DNA from: Pilatotrama ljubarskyi
Taxonomy: Eukaryota > Basidiomycota > Agaricomycetes > Polyporales > Polyporaceae
Direction: 5' to 3'
Assembly (NCBI GenBank): GCA_022385805.1
Contig: MU277698.1
Span: forward strand, 186,001-250,000
Length of the DNA: 64,000 nucleotides
Below the pieces are notes generated by a model. It did not search any database. It worked only from the letters and a program-made list of their open reading frames with translations, and had not been told where the DNA came from. The position numbers and the translations under genes are program-made. Position 1 is the stretch's first letter, and each line of letters begins with the position of its first letter. Positions 11,363-23,011 of this stretch are shown in pieces.

Positions 11363-12387
11363 GCGGTTCTCTCCCTCGTCATGTTGGGGCCACACAGGGG
11401 GTCTGTGGAGGCGCTGCCCATTTTGCTCGGTTGGTACCTTCGCTTGCTTGGTTCGTGCCGCAAGTCTCATGGCCTCTTCCTCTGTAGGCTCGCTCGCTCT
11501 TTGTCGACAGCCTCGTATTTATGCCGACCGGTCACATCCTCGCTATCTCGCCTATCCGGTCCTATCCCTGCACTGCTACCGCCACTCATAGGCTCTGCGC
11601 GAACACGCTTCTGCTGGTCGTCCATGACTGCGTCCCGGATAGTGATATCCTGCACTCTCTGGCCAACTGCGCCACATGCCAGGCAACGCACGGACAAGGA
11701 CCTGTATGCACATCTTCACATCCTCTCCTTCGGTTTCTATTGGTTCTTGTGGGAGTCCCATCACACTCCTGTTCTGGTCGATGCGAAGCTATCTAATCAT
11801 TGTACTCTACCGCCCCGTCCACGCGCCACACGTACACGCTCCCTAGTAAGTGTAACCACGACTCCGCTCCCTGCTCATTGCGTACCGCGACCGTGTAGTC
11901 TGAGCCATGACACCCTATTTATGTTCCCCGCACTACTCATCGTGATACCTCTCCTTCGGTTTGTCTTCTAGCAGCGGTATACCATAGAACTGACAGTCGG
12001 GATACAATCATCAATGTTTCATTCTGCGACTTGGGATGAGTGTACCTCGCCGTGATAACTTGCGACTGCAAGCGTGAGGATTAAGGTGAGGTGTGCGGTA
12101 AGCAGTTCTTCCACGGCAATTCTGCCCATCTTGCAGTGGCACACGATGGCCTGGCGATATCAGCTGCTGTCCAACAGAGACTGGCACTCCGGCGACGTTG
12201 TCGACAGCACCGCGGGCATGCGCCCAGCGATGCCGGTGGTGACGGTATGAGGTCAAGGTAAGGCGCGCTGTGACCGCAGCTGACGCCGGAGTACAGCTCT
12301 CTCGCGTTCCACCACCTCACGCACCCTCACTCTCTCGCTGGTGCTTCACTGCACCCAGCACGCCGCCTCGTTCTCAAGGCAGCACCC
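11363..12387. other. Intergenic, nothing recognised
   Basis: About 1 kb between two same-strand genes. It presumably holds the 3' UTR of the Ser/Pro-rich protein and the promoter of the Na+/H+ exchanger. Short ORFs only. Confidence 0.5.
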
Positions 12388-14925
12388 ATGGCCTCGTCAA
12401 TACTACCGACGCCGGCGTTCGCCGCGCCCTCGCCGACAGAGACCCCGATCCCGGAGGAAGAGGAGTACTACTCGTCCTGGTCGCTGTTCCTCGTCTGCGG
12501 CCTCCTCATCCTCTCGCTATGGACGTCGTACTACCTCCAGATCAAGCGCATACGTGCCATACACGAAACGCTGGTCGCTATATTCGCGGGCATGTTCGTG
12601 GGCCTGGTGGTCAGGCTGGCGCCGGGGACCATGATACGGGACATGCTAGTGAGTCGCATTGCTTTTGTTATCTGTGGAATGCGGATGCGTGGTTGGACGG
12701 TATGATGCTCGCCGGTGCACTCGTGTCTTTGTGAGGTTCGGGATATGGCCGCGTCGAATCCGCCTATCGCTGGTTCGGCCCTACAGCGGTTGCGGTTGCC
12801 GCGTCAGGATTGGGCCTCATGCTGCGTGCACTGTTCCCCCGCCCTTGCGCACGTCTCCAAGGATGGTCCAGCTCCATCTCGAGAGCGCGTGCAATGGACG
12901 AGGCATCATTGCGGAGCTGTTGTGTATTGCATCACCTGGAGGAGTGACTGACAGGCTACGAATCCAGACCTTCAGACATACGCTATTCTTCAATCTACTG
13001 CTGCCGCCTATAATCTTGGCCTCGGGGTACGAGTTGAAGCAGGAGAACTTCTTCCGTAACTTCGGCTCGATCCTGGTCTTCGCGTTCCTCGGGACCTTCA
13101 TCTCCGCTGTAGGAGTCGGGTATGTCCAGTAGCTTGCTCTGACTTGTCGACAGCACTCATCACGTACAGCGCAGTGTGATAGTCTTCGTATGGTCCTCCC
13201 TAGGATTGGAGTCGTTAGGCTTCACCTTGATTGAATGCTTGACCTTCGGGTCGACTCTGTCTGCGACAGACCCGGTGACGATCCTCGCCATATTCAACCA
13301 ATACAAGGTTGACCCCAAGCTCTACACGATCATCTTTGGCGAGTCGCTGCTGAACGATGCAGTCAGTATCGTCATGTATGAGTGAGTAGTCATTTCGCGC
13401 CGTAACACACGACATATGTTTTGTTGACACCTCGCACAGGACACTCTCCCAGTTCCATGGCTCGGACTTCTCAGTCGCCCATCTCTTCCACGGAATTGGG
13501 ATCTTCTTGCTCTCCTTCGGCGGCTCTATGTTGCTTGGCGTGGTCTTCGGCCTTGCCATGTCACTCGTCCTCAAGCACTCCTCGCTCTCTCTATATCCCT
13601 CGATCGAGACATGCCTTGTTGCTCTGAGCGCGTACACCTGCTATTTCTTCTCAAACGGCCTCTCGATGTCCGGAATTGTCTCGCTCCTCTTCTGCGGCAT
13701 CACGCTCAAGCACTACGCCTACCACACGATGTCTCGGCGCACCCAGCGCGCGACGAAGTACATCTTCGCCACGCTCGCGCAGCTCTCGGAGAACTTCATA
13801 TTCATTTATCTCGGCCTCTCGCTCTTCACCAGCCCGCCCTCCTCCGAGAAGGTGACGAGCTACTTCAAGCCGCTCTTCATCATGGTCACGACGGTCGCCG
13901 TCGTCTTCACGCGCTACGCCGCGGTCTTCCCACTCTCCGAGGCGATCAACTTCTTCCACCGACACGCCCGCGGACAGCGCCATGAGGAAATCCCCCATTC
14001 GTACCAGATGATGCTCTTTTGGGCAGGCCTCCGCGGCGCCGTGGGCGTCGCACTCGCTGCGGGCTTCAAGGGCGACAATGCACAATCCATGCGGACGACG
14101 GTACTCGTCGTTGTCGTGTTGACCGTGATCGTCTTTGGTGGCACGACTGCGCGGATGCTCGAGGTGCTCGGCATCCGGACTGGCGTTGAGGACGACGAAG
14201 CGAGCAGCAGCGACGAAGAGGAGGACATTAGGAACCAGTTCTTCAGACGATCTGGGCGCTGGGCAAGATACGCAGACGAGGACGGCTACTTCAGTGAACA
14301 GCAAGCTGCGCGCGCGAGCAGACGAACGAGCAGGGTATACGACGAGCCCCTAACCTACAATCACCAGGCACAAAACCTTGGCCTCGGTAACAATACGATC
14401 TTCTCCGCCGCCTCCTCACCGATCGACGACTACGACTCCGACGGTGGCGAGGTGCTCCCGCTCGCAACGACAGCGCTGGAGGACGGCACCTCCACACCCA
14501 ATGGGCGGCGAAAATCGCGCGACGGCGCCGTCTCTGCGACCAGGGAGGACGGGAAGTGGTTCCAAGCCCTCGACGAGCGATACCTCCTCCCACTCTTCTC
14601 CAACGCCACCGCAAGCCGCTCCTTCCACGCCAGGAAGGCGCGCAAGTCCTCCAGCCACTCGCCGAACCTCGCAGAAGGTGGAAGCCGGACGGGCACCCCG
14701 GGCGGGACGGACGACGAGCTGGACGACGGGCCCGAAGTGGACCTCACGCGCTCTGCAGCCTACCTGAGCGGTGCGGCTCAGAACGGCGGAAGCTCCGCGA
14801 CGGCGTCCGCACACCCGTTCCCGCCCACACCAGGGGTCATGGACGAGAGTCGAACGGAGCGCGGGCTGGCGAGCCCGATGCTCAGAAGAGACAGCGAGGG
14901 GCAGCCGCGGGATCGGGTGTCGTGA
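12388..14925 (+). CDS. NHX1: Endosomal/vacuolar Na+(K+)/H+ exchanger, NHX1 type
   Basis: Exons 12388-12648, 12968-13119, 13175-13381 and 13440-14925 give 701 residues. The protein exchanges lumenal H+ for Na+ or K+ and sets pH in endosomes or vacuole. Seen directly: the inhibitor-binding type motif [17 protein letters not shown], the ion-binding [15 protein letters not shown] with the Asn-Asp pair, [35 protein letters not shown] and [11 protein letters not shown]. This matches yeast Nhx1 over the whole membrane domain. A long polar C-terminal tail (about 230 residues) starts with an acidic run ([15 protein letters not shown]) and is Ser/Pro-rich. Intron 1 is 319 nt, long for this region, but no conserved residues are missing between RDML and TFRHT, so it needs no extra exon. 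Confidence 0.94.
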
Positions 14926-15482
14926 CGGAGGATCGTCGCGACGCGTTTGCCGCGGTCGGCCGCTAGATGCTCGGTGTATGCGGCGCGGGGATAGAGCTCG
15001 CGAACGCTTTGTGTTGCTACCTTACTGTGAACTAGTCTCTCGATTTGGATATGGAAGTGGTGGAAACGGATTTGGCCCTGCGACCCAGTGGGCACGCTCA
15101 GATGATCGTCGTGGTAGGTTTCATGAAGTGGCGGATGCGCGAGCCGCATGTTGGTTGCGCGCCGCAAATAGCGCGTATTCGAAGGCGGGAGGGGTTCATG
15201 GTTGACAATGTTGACAATAAGTACGGATGAGATGCGCCGCGCAGAAGGCAGATCACCGCTGGGCGAAGAGGCTCCCCGAGGAGCACGCCTACCGCGTGCA
15301 CGACCAGTAATGTGAAGACGCAGCTCTGTTTCCCGAGCGATTTCTGCCACTGGGAGTTCCCGTAGCGTCAACGCATGGGTGAGCACTCCGTCAGTACCGG
15401 GGTATAAGGAAGTATCTGCGACAGGGCAGGCAAGTGAGGCGATTGCACTGGGAATAAGCTTGGCGGCTGAGGACGACTCACT
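14926..15482. other. Convergent intergenic region
   Basis: Between the convergent NHX1 and DUF6535 genes; both 3' UTRs must lie here. No other feature seen. Confidence 0.5.
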
Positions 15483-17864
15483 CTAGTCAGAATCGCGCCT
15501 GAAGCGGCTAACCGAGTCATCGAGGGCCTGAGCATGACGGATGCACTCCGTCATCTCATCCTTCATGTGGTGATATTGCGAGTCCTTCTTGTAATTTTCC
15601 TCTAAATGCGCCTTCAGGAGGTCCACGACGCGCAGGGTCCAAGAAGCCAGGTCCGGCGGCACCAGGGGCGCAAAGACGGTGGAGTTCTCCGCGAGGTGCT
15701 CATAGATCCTGCGGAAGAAGATCCAGGTATACCTGATCATGGAGAAACGGGTGCGGAGGTCTTCCGGAGATTCGACCCAACCTCGCAACGTGCGGTTCAG
15801 TTCGAAGAGCGTGTCCCGCACAGACGCGCGGATCAGCTCCAGCTCGCCCACCTGGACAGTGGGGGAAGCGAGGGCGTAGCCGGAGACCTTGAGGAAATCA
15901 TCGAGGGCTTCCCAGTACTCCGTGACTCTCCCTCGAGGGCCAATCGAACCTGTCACCGGAGGAGCGTACCTGTCCGCAATTCGACGACGTCTTTGGACGA
16001 CAGCTGAAGACAGGGTCGTCAGGGCGCGCTATGAGGTTTCCCATTCGATCAGATATACTCACCGAACGAGAGCGCAGTCCCTGAGAGTTTGGTTCCGTGC
16101 TCACGACACCATTCGACGAAGAGGGCTCTGGTGTCGTAAAGTCGGTGAACGAGCATTTCCTGATCGGGTTCAGCCTCCTCCAGGTAACGTATGAGCGATG
16201 AGATCGAAAATAGCAGCCAGTTCGCTTGGCCAGCTCCAGTGTGAGGATTGCTGGCGGAGAGCGAGCTCAGGACTTGCGGACGTATAGCCTCGAACGCGGC
16301 TTTCTCCGCCATGTCCACGGCCTCGTCCAGCGTGCAGAGGGCCACTTGAGTGAATAGTAGCATGTCGGTACGGGCGTCCGTAAAACGTGCCGTGGACGAC
16401 TCCCCAAAGATACGCACGAGGGAGTCCTGTATCCTTCGGAAGTACTCGACAACATGGCGAGGCGGGCAGTCGACCAGACATACGGTGGCGGCGGCACGGG
16501 CGTCGGGGTGCAGCGTTGTGCCATGGGCAGTGATGAGCATGTCGACATCCAGCTCATGCCCGCTCCACTTCACGGCGGATTGTTCCCGTCCCCGCCACGT
16601 CACGGCCTCGCGCTCCACGAAGTTCCAAGCGATCCATTGTAGGAAACGGTAGATCAGCGAATCCGAGCGCCTGCGAAATGAAACGTACTGGAAGGCAGGA
16701 ACGCCCAAGAGGCGCCAGAGTACAGCGCTGACAACATGTACGACACGTTGCAGGAAGGAGTAAAGGAGGTGTGTCTGGGGAGTGAGGTACGCGCAGCTAT
16801 GGTTGAACAGGGGAAGGAGGGCAGTGCCGAGGGTGAAGACAGCCAAGGCTCCAACAAGGACTGATGCGGTGATAGCCACAGCAGGGTGGAGAGTCCAGAG
16901 CAGAACGAGGAGGCCAGCTAGAAACAGGGCTAGAGCAAGTTGGAGCAATATAGGAATGACGATCACGATCTCTGCCACATGCCACTTGACGAGGGTGTTG
17001 AGACGGTACTGCCGCAAGCGAGCTGCTTCGCGAGAGACACCGGACAAGCCGCTGCTGTATTCGTTCAGCCATTGCTTGACCATGATGCCAACAGAAGCGG
17101 CGGAAAGACTCAGAATAAGGCTGGAAAACCACAGCGCGTTGAGCCATATTGCTGTTCGCGGAACAGGAGTTGCCGCATCGTCGGGGGCGGTCTGTAGAAG
17201 GGCAGAATGCGTGGAGTTGACAAAGTTTGGGCTGACTGAGTAGCTGCGTAGCTGGAGGGATATCTGTTGTAGTGCCAGAACCGTAGGATCGGGGACTGCT
17301 GGTTGCAACAGCTGGTATGATTGTACGTTGAACGCTGTGAGGATGGCTGAGAACAAGCCGGCCTGATTCGTCGCAGATTGAGTGAAATCCTTTCTTTCAA
17401 GTCGTGTTCCGGACGCACTTACATATACGAGATAAGTATCAATTTCGGTGTTCCACCGACGTATCATCTCGTCGCTGTAAGTCTTGACCATGTCTGCGGC
17501 ATCCAGCCAGGCTTCGGTCTTTTCTTCTTGCTTGAACAGGCCAGAGCGCTGCTTAAGCAAATCCTACAGCCGCAAGACCCGCCACGTTAGTGTCGCCATA
17601 CTCTGCTCTGGCTCTTGAACAAACCTCGATCGTCGGCCCGGGCGGTAGTGCGGTGAGGGCAGGCGAAGCGGTAGCAGACTTCTCGTCCAGATTTAAGGCT
17701 TTGTCTTGCTGTAAATGCTGGGTGGACGCCTTCTTAACCCGTCCAAGTGCTGCAGCGAAGTGTGTACTCACCAAGTTAACGTTGTTGTCGTCCGCGGAAG
17801 CCCGCGGCGACTCCGACATGGGCTGCTCTACAAGAGGTTGCTTGTCATGGGTATCTTCAGACAT
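15483..17864 (-). CDS. DUF6535 multi-pass membrane protein
   Basis: Complement of exons 15483-16003, 16063-17362, 17423-17563 and 17625-17864, 733 residues. The N-terminal 80 residues are polar. Then comes the DUF6535 signature: WLDAADMVKTYSDEMIRRWN, DTYLVY spliced to AGLFSAILTAFNVQSYQLL, followed by helices ALWFSSLILSLSAASVGIMV and a hairpin IVIVIPILLQLALALFLAG, with KQWLNEYSSG between them. The C-terminal two thirds are soluble and mostly helical without a known motif. The family is abundant in mushroom-forming fungi and has no known function. The 60-nt intron 17363-17422 is stop-free and a multiple of three; I removed it because the family reads straight across it. A 54-nt stretch in exon 1 (17718-17771) could likewise be an intron. 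Confidence 0.85.
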
Positions 17865-18748
17865 TATAGGGGTGTTCAGGTGCTCCTTGGCGGGTCTCCC
17901 CAGCTACGCCGCCGGAGCTGTTGTTGTGGACGAATTTCTCGAGTGGCTGAGCTCGCAGGCCATCATATGTTGAACTTGCCAGTGGCGCGTGCAGCGCTGG
18001 TGCAACGCGGGCGGCGGGAGTATCTGCAGTCGATTGGCGCCCAATGTACCACCGGGGCCGGGCCGCACGTCCGACGTCGACCAATAAGCTACGCTCGGCC
18101 TATCGCAGTCCGAGACGGCTCGGCCGGCTTCGCCACCGTCTCTACGGAGTGAGCCTGGACTCACCGTTCACCCCTCTGCTGCCGCAGTATACACCAGAAA
18201 GGCCTTCAAGTGCACTAGCTCTGAATTGATGAACGCGACCTGGCCGGGCGAAGTTCTTGGCAGACACCGTCCGTAGCGAAGGTGCTTTACATACAACCCC
18301 CCGCGGTCGTTTTTACGACCTTCGCGAGACGGGAGAAGCGGGGATCGGCACTCCTGACAATACCAGCAGAGCGGATGCCTGATCGAACAACTGAGACGTC
18401 CGGACCGGCGTTGGAAGCAGGAACATGCTTGGCTGCAGCTGACTGGAGCGGCTCGCCGTCTGTGACACGGGGCGCCTTGGTAAGTATGTTCAATGTTCGA
18501 TGCGGTGGCAAATGCTTGACGTCAAGATCACTCTGCAGTCACCATGCCGCGGACATGCAGCCCCCGCGTACCGGGCCCAGGCCCTGCGAATGCATCTTCT
18601 CGAGTCATGAGCTTCGAGCGATAGCAGCCCCGATTGGGCGCGGAATGTATAAGAACGCAAGGGCATATGTCGGCCCTACATCAACCTAGGATCTCACTTA
18701 GACCCAGGACCGCCCCTGCGCTGCTTTCGTTGTCTTCACCGTCCCGCC
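17865..18748. other. Divergent promoter region (DUF6535 / MFS)
   Basis: About 0.9 kb between outward-facing genes. A TATA-like element and an inverted CCAAT box precede the MFS gene (separate entry). Nothing else recognised. Confidence 0.5.
18633..18653 (+). promoter_or_regulatory. CCAAT (reverse) and TATA-like element of the MFS gene
   Basis: ATTGG (CCAAT on the other strand) at 18633-18637 and TATAAG at 18648-18653 lie about 95-115 bases before the MFS start codon at 18749, a usual spacing for fungal core promoters. Position and sequence only; untested. Confidence 0.4.
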
Positions 18749-20905
18749 ATGGACACTCCCCGGTCTGAGAAAACGCACGTCGAGGTGTGCGACGACGACA
18801 AGGCGTTCAAGTACTCAGAGGCGCGGTCTGCCGCACCGTCGGTGTACGAGAAGGGTGTCCCAGTCCCAGAGGTGGACTTGCCCCCCGACGGCGGCCGCGG
18901 ATGGCTAGTGATCTTTGGATGTGTGATATTTTCCGCTGCCACAGTTGGATGGGGGTATGTTCTCGAGTCCATCCACGCTGCGTAACGGCCATTGAACATT
19001 GCGTGCCGCTTCCCCCCTCCCGCTTCGCCTCTCGACAACGCACCTTGTCGCTCGCGGAACAAGGCTTGTGAGCAGCGGACATCTCTGCCCGGTCTTTCCC
19101 CCTTCTTCCCTGTGGTGTACTCACATCATATCAGGTCTGGGGCGTCACGGAGGAGTACTTCAAGGAGCACGTCTTTCCTGACGTTTCCGAGTCTGTGCTC
19201 AGCACGCTGGGCAGTATGTCCGGCATGGTGGGTCGCATTCTATTATCTCGTGTCAAGTTCCAGAGACACCGGGCTGACTAAGGCGCGGACAGATTATGAC
19301 GATGTTGAGCGTTATTCCAGGGAAACTGGCGGACCGCTAGTGAGTGTTACGTACTTTGCACCGTTTCTGACCTGCACCGCTGACCGCATTTTGCCACAGC
19401 GGGTATAAGGTATGCCCATGCCGACTGAAGCTTCGGACAGCGTGGTTGACATGTGGCCAGCCCTTCCTCGCTGCAGGCGGCATTCTATGGACGGTTAGCA
19501 TGCTCGCATCTGTATTTGCCACGCAGCTGTGGCATTACTTCGTGATCATGGTAAGCGCGACACGTGAGGCGTCTTCGACACTGAGCTCACCGGATGTTCT
19601 CAGGGCATTATCCAGGGACTCGCGAATGCCTTGGTGTATCCCCTTATTGTGAGACAGCCGCTGGTTTCATGCCTCATTGCGTTCGGTCTGTTGACCGCAG
19701 CTGGCTTCTATAGGTCGCCCTCCCCGCGCAGTGGTTCTTGAGGTATAGGGGCCTTGCTACGGGCATTGTCGTCGCCGGTAGCTCCATCGGTGATTTCGTC
19801 TCCTGCGCTACTCATCCGCATCCAAAGCTAACTCAGGTTCAGGTGGCGCCGTGTCGTCCCTGATATTCAGGCAGATGCTCACCTCGCTCGGGCTCAAAAA
19901 GTCGTTCGCCATATACACCGCGATTGACGGCTCGCTGCTCTTTGCGGCGTGGTTCATGATCTCCGAGAGGAGGAAGCCTTCAGAGAGGAAGAAGATCATC
20001 TGGATCGACCGATCGTTTTTCACCGATCCGGTCTTTTGGAGTCTAGGCGGGTGCTTCTTCTTCACCGTATTGTGAGTTCAATCACCATTCGTTTTCTCGA
20101 TGCACATGAGCTGAGCGCAGGTCACGAAAGCGGCTACCTTTCGCCCATCTTCTTCCTCCCGACCTTCGCCAAGGACAAGTTGCCCGACCTCTCTGATTTG
20201 GTATGCTCCATCTCCGTTGAGGTGAAGTGCACGACTCACGCAGTGCCCGTAGTTGGCGGCTCTCCCCGTAACGATGCTCAACTTCTCGGCGGCAATGGGC
20301 AGAACGCTCATCGGATTCCTGGCGGACCGCATCGGGCCCGTCAACGCGCTCTGGGCCGTCATCATGCTCTCCGGGCTCACGCAGCTCCTCGTCTGGACGT
20401 TCATCTCGAGCTACGCAGGCATCGTGCGTACCTCACCTTGCTTTGTGCGTAAGTGCCATCCCTTCTCACATCTTGTGTCCTGTCTCGCGGTAGATGGCGT
20501 TCGCGATCATGTACGGATTCGTCTGCGGATGCTTCCTCTCGCTCTCGCCAGCAGTGGCGGCGCAGCTGTGGGGCTCTGGCAGACTGGCGGGCCTGTCAGG
20601 GCTAATGCTTCTCTTCAACCTGCCGGGTACGTCTCAGAGGCCTCACGCAGTACCACTCTTCCCACTCACTGTGGTTGGGCTTGAAAGGTAACTCGGCCGG
20701 TGCGCCTATCGGAGGCGCGATTCTCAGCGCCTCGGGCGGGAACTGGGTTGCCGTCTCGTGCTATTCGGGCGGGCTGCAGATAACGGGAGCGACAGTGCTT
20801 CTCTACGGTGAGTGTGTCAGGACGTTCGTGCGAGGAGGAGATTGGTCTGAAGGCGACTGCACAGCACGACTGAAGCGACAGCCCAAGGTGCTCGCACGGT
20901 ATTGA
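18749..20905 (+). CDS. Major facilitator superfamily transporter, monocarboxylate-porter type
   Basis: Fourteen exons: 18749-18954, 19064-19067, 19135-19227, 19293-19339, 19400-19409, 19461-19550, 19604-19648, 19714-19789, 19843-20071, 20131-20200, 20253-20423, 20494-20626, 20688-20807 and 20865-20905 (444 residues). The polar N-terminus leads to PPDGGRGWLVIFGCVIFSAA, the DGGWGW-type signature before helix 1 of MCT-family carriers. Later signatures are GKLADRYGYK (loop 2-3), GIIQGLANALVYPL, WFLRYRGLATGIVVAGSSIG, and in the second half GRTLIGFLADRIGPVNAL. Twelve helices are expected. Substrate is unknown; fungal relatives include riboflavin and monocarboxylate carriers. A 4-nt exon and a 10-nt exon are needed to keep frame. 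No stop or frameshift elsewhere. Confidence 0.88.
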
Positions 20906-21920
20906 TCCTCGTCACAGTTCTCGCTTCTGGCATGAAAAGTACGACTATTTCACGTTCATCACGCTCACGGTACGACTCGCACTCGCGAGTAGGCGCCCCT
21001 TGCTTGCCACCACACATACTGTACAGTACTGTACACATAGTCCTCGTACACACGCCTTTCCGGCTACCTCCACCACGTCAACGTACCCAGCATTCTCCTT
21101 ACTTGGACTCCATGTGGGCTTATGCCCGCATCACGTCGCGACTGCGCGTGCTGCGTGTCACTATCACCTCCTATTTGTCCTTGTAGATCCCACCCATATA
21201 GAATAGAGGGAGACGCCTGGGGTGGTCACACTCGAGCCTCTCCGAGTCAATGATGTAACCGCATCGGTATACAGCTGGTTCACTTATACTGTAAGCATCA
21301 AAACCTCCCCGCATGCCGAATTCCGAGCCCGACACGGTCCAGCGCGGAGGTCCTGTTCGGCGTGTGCGAAGCAACGCAGAGCGGCGATCATGTGGTGGAG
21401 AGCGGTAGTAGCGGTACTGATCCGGGCGTGCTGGAGACAGTGATTCCTGGTGTAATCAGTAGGGAAGAGATGAAGAACTGAGCCAAAGGCCCAAGATCTG
21501 CTCACCACGATCCTTGCACACAGCGACGTCGATCTGGTCGTATCCTGCGCCATTATGATTGTGCGCTATCCACTTGACGCTCTCAAGGAGCTGTGACACA
21601 AGCTCCTTGTCGAAAATTCCAATGTATTCCGCAGTGACTTTGTGTCCAATGTCGATAGTCTGATACCGACGATGCCGTCGTAAGTACTTGGAGCCTCCAG
21701 GCTGGAGGCCCCCGAAGAAGTCAGCGCGTTTGGCATAATCCATGAATCCGCGGGTTGCTCCTTCAGCAGATCGAGGCACGCAAGCCGTTCTCTGAGCTCT
21801 CTTCTCAACGTTCAAACGTTCAACCCTCACCGCAACCACAATCCTGCTTACTGTCTGCCCCTTCGTCGATCCTACCGTCTATCATGGCCCCTAAAACGAC
21901 GTAGATATGGTCAGACTGGC
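20906..21920. other. Intergenic with one unassigned minus-strand ORF
   Basis: About 1 kb. A minus-strand ORF at 21456-21839 (127 codons) has a protein-like stretch (VSQLLESVKWIAHNHNGAGY) but no family I recognise. Otherwise short ORFs. Confidence 0.4.
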
Positions 21921-23011
21921 ATGGAGCTTCTGGCAGCCGTAATGGCCCTCAAATCCTTGGTCAACAAGTCGCGTGGAGATCAGGCGTTGAACGAGGATGA
22001 GGAGGAGGAAGCGAATATCGAGCAGCTGGAAAACGTTCTCGAAATGCTGCAAACCAGAATCGACGCCCCACAGGTATGTGTAGCTGACTGCTATCAGCAC
22101 GGCTATCCGAATATTTGAGACGTCCAAGTAGATCTTCTCGTTCTCCAGCATGGCTGAGGACCGTCTGGCGCAGATGATGAACGTATCCTTCTCTGCCTTC
22201 CTCAAGCTCAAGTCAGATGTGAGCTCTCATCTGGCCGAGGCGGACCCTCTCGTAGCGGATGGGCCCTGGTCAGCGGACGTGCTCTATCGTCACCTCCAGT
22301 TTCTCCAAGGTTTCGTCCCATGCACAGCAAGTTGCATTCATGCCTACATGATTGCGAGAAATGTGCTCACCACATACTTTGCCTATAGAACGAAGCCGCA
22401 GCTCGTATGTGGATTAACGCTTTCTTTTACCGCATGGCCTGCATGGTGCCAAGTGGCTCGGGCAAGGTGCTCAGTGTTGAACAGGGCTTCACAGCGGTCA
22501 CACCGTCCGATCCGAGCCTACACATCGTGAGCGGATCTATTGCTTGGACAGCTATACTCACATCCCCGGCAAAGGCTGGTGCGTCACCTTCGTCTGTGTT
22601 TCAGTCACTCCTCCTCAGCGTTCAACTCCCACAGACCGGTTCGTGCATAAGAAGGTTCGCCTGGCAGATCTGCAAACGGACAATTCTGCTTTGTTGGTTT
22701 CGGTTGAAGCTAAGGGCCCCGATTTAGTCCTTGCTGAATATGTACCCCAAGCTATCTGTGAGATGCATGCCTGCGCAAGGACTGTTTTGTGAGCGACGTT
22801 CGGATGCACGGACGGTGCACATCTCTCATCACGATACAGGAAGTCAACGATTCGCGGAGTATTGACCGATGGACACACGTGGATCTTCCTCATCCTCACG
22901 CTCAATGGTTCCGGTGGCACCTACTTCCAATCTCCTGAGATTCACGTCTATCGTCACGCCCCTTTGAGACAGAAGGACTCAACAAGCAGGCAGTCTCCCT
23001 CGTCTCTGTGA
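21921..23011 (+). CDS. Basidiomycete protein with PD-(D/E)XK nuclease-like signature, possibly with a frameshifted tail
   Basis: Exons 21921-22073, 22132-22314, 22389-22578, 22635-22788 and 22840-23011 read as 283 residues. A helical N-terminus (NIEQLENVLEMLQ) leads to FNEAAARMWINAFFYRM, then VSGSIAWTAIL, VSVEAKGPDLVLAEYVPQAI, EMHACA and RGVLTDGHTWIFLILTLNG. The order Gly-Ser-Ile-(D), then E-A-K, matches the PD-(D/E)XK nuclease core seen in an expanded family of agaricomycetes; that assignment is from memory of the family. The acidic residue expected after SGSI is Ala here. The donor of intron 2 is GTCCCA, weak. Past 22965 a different frame encodes a more family-like ending, running through one more intron to 23153, which suggests a 1-nt loss in a C run. 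The start at 21921 is the first in-frame Met. Confidence 0.55.
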
